This document shows, piece by piece, positions 7,020-7,762 of a stretch of DNA of 7,762 nt. The stretch covers positions 1-7,762 of the forward strand of contig DATKDQ010000405.1 of assembly GCA_035544635.1 (NCBI GenBank), in the 5' to 3' direction. The notes under the pieces are model-generated. The model made no database searches, was not told the DNA's origin, and was given only the letters and a program-made list of their open reading frames with translations. Both the position numbers and the translations under genes were made by a program. Each line of letters opens with the position of its first letter. The first letter of the stretch is position 1. This DNA comes from DATAFT01 sp035544635. GTDB taxonomy: Bacteria; Acidobacteriota; Thermoanaerobaculia; Multivoradales; Multivoraceae.

Positions 7020-7051
7020 GGGCGATCAGGAAGCGAGCGATTCCAGTCTGC

Positions 7052-7057
7052 TACGAT
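7052..7057 (+). promoter_or_regulatory. Candidate -10 for a leaderless kinase-like transcript
   Basis: TACGAT (4 of 6 matches to TATAAT, fitting the TANNNT form) ends 10 bases before the GTG at 7068, and there is no Shine-Dalgarno sequence between them. This spacing would put the transcript start at or very near the start codon. No -35 match is seen. The whole divergent gap is only 48 bases, so the flippase promoter must overlap it or lie inside the kinase-like gene. Confidence 0.35.
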
Positions 7058-7067
7058 CCCACATCTC

Positions 7068-7762
7068 GTGAGTAGCTCTGCTTCCCGCAGTGGCTCAGAG
7101 TCGTTCCGCCTGCCGCTTCATGCCAGCGTCTCGCTGGATTGTCGGCGGGTGAGCCCGGCGGTGGCGCGCGAGATACGCAACGCCCTGGCAGGCTACTCCG
7201 AAACCGTCGCCAGCGCGCCTGGCGCGACCGTGATTGCAGTCGAGCCGCTCGCCGATCCGCAGCGCTTTCACGAAGCCGCCTGGAAGCGGAAGAACCCCGA
7301 CCCCTCATGGGCACAAGTGGACCGCGGCGAGCCGGTGGCGGTGTACCGCCATCGCCAACGAGCGGGTGTCGTGGTTCGCCTCGGCGAGCAGCTGGCGGTC
7401 GAGTACGACGACCATCCCTCGATCGCCAAGCGCGTCGTGGACGGCATCCTGTTCGCGCTGCAGACCGCAGTCCACCGGCGCGGCGGCCTGCTCTTCAAGG
7501 GAGCCGTGCTCCTCAAGGACGATGGCGCCGTCGGGCTGGTCGGGCCTTCTGGCGCGGGCAAGACCAGCCTGCTCCTCCATCTGCTGGCCGAGGGCTGGGG
7601 CTACCTCAGCGACGACATCTTCCTGCTCTTCGACGGCGAGGCCTTCGGTCTTCGGCGCTACGTCGCGTTCCACAACCATCACGTGCTGGCAATGCCGGAG
7701 ATCTTCGATGGGGTGCGGCTATCGGGGCCGCGGCCCACCCGTTGGCGAGCCCAGCTCCGTCG
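7068..7762 (+). CDS. HPr-kinase-like P-loop protein (3' end beyond window)
   Basis: An uninterrupted frame of 231 codons runs off the right edge. Residues about 1-125 form an unassigned N-terminal region. Then VHRRGGLLFKGAVLL (135-149) leads into the Walker A motif GPSGAGKT (159-166) and LLAEGWGYLSDDIFLL (172-187), with Asp182-Asp183. Walker A followed after about 16 residues by a Gly and an Asp-Asp pair is the layout of the HPr kinase/phosphorylase C-terminal domain and of the HprK-related kinases found in peptide and polysaccharide loci. His136 before the P-loop may match the family's catalytic His; that alignment is mine. The N-terminal region does not resemble classical HprK, and no HPr or PTS gene is present here, so the substrate is unknown. 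The start chosen is GTG 7068, with no Shine-Dalgarno sequence. A GTG at 7005 is in frame but overlaps the flippase gene. An ABC ATPase is unlikely: no signature motif is seen in the visible part, although the frame is incomplete. Confidence 0.78.
   Translation, partial: MSSSASRSGSESFRLPLHASVSLDCRRVSPAVAREIRNALAGYSETVASAPGATVIAVEPLADPQRFHEAAWKRKNPDPSWAQVDRGEPVAVYRHRQRAGVVVRLGEQLAVEYDDHPSIAKRVVDGILFALQTAVHRRGGLLFKGAVLLKDDGAVGLVGPSGAGKTSLLLHLLAEGWGYLSDDIFLLFDGEAFGLRRYVAFHNHHVLAMPEIFDGVRLSGPRPTRWRAQLR

Noticed and set aside
7268..7682. Minus-strand open frames opposite the kinase-like gene
   Set aside because: They are antisense to a frame with clear Walker A and Asp-Asp motifs and show no domain of their own.
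7221..7762. Reading the P-loop protein as an ABC transporter ATPase
   Set aside because: The Asp-Asp motif follows Walker A by only about 16 residues within an HprK-like context, and no Q-loop or ABC signature is seen in the visible part.

Overview
The window comes from a visibly GC-rich bacterium and carries part of a Wzx/Wzy-type polysaccharide assembly locus. The phylum cannot be fixed from this stretch. Mixed ATG/GTG/TTG starts and a possible leaderless GTG gene would suit a high-GC actinobacterium, while the gene content would equally suit Myxococcota or a related high-GC Gram-negative group. No mobile element, CRISPR array, tRNA or rRNA is visible.

Five genes run leftwards on the minus strand. 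In order of transcription they are a Wzx-type flippase (7019-5463), a short Wzz-like chain-length protein (about 5299-4706), an O-antigen polymerase/ligase-family membrane protein (4709-3264), a large coiled-coil Wzz-like protein (3101-1653) and a second polymerase/ligase-family protein (1656-217). Each Wzz-like gene overlaps the polymerase gene behind it by four bases (GTGA and ATGA), so the locus holds two translationally coupled [chain-length regulator + polymerase] modules behind one flippase. Gaps of about 160 bases precede each module; both contain candidate promoters, and the first carries a strong palindrome over the -10 element. After the last gene lies a roughly 190-base gap with a hairpin, then a well-formed ribosome-binding site and GTG near the left edge that may begin the next minus-strand gene.

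Divergent from the flippase, and separated from it by only 48 bases, a plus-strand gene (7068 to beyond the right edge) encodes an HPr-kinase-like P-loop protein. It has a clear Walker A motif and an Asp-Asp motif but a non-HprK N-terminal region. The window contains no PTS/HPr context for it, so its substrate is open.

In the inferred pathway, Wzx flips lipid-linked repeat units across the membrane, the two Wzy-like proteins polymerise (or one ligates) them, and the two Wzz-like proteins set chain length or form the export platform. No priming transferase, glycosyltransferase, outer-membrane channel or tyrosine autokinase lies inside the window.

The most notable sequence oddity is a stretch of about 64 bases inside the large Wzz-like gene (about 2167-2230) that reads more like natural protein in a neighbouring frame, suggesting a compensated pair of single-base indels.
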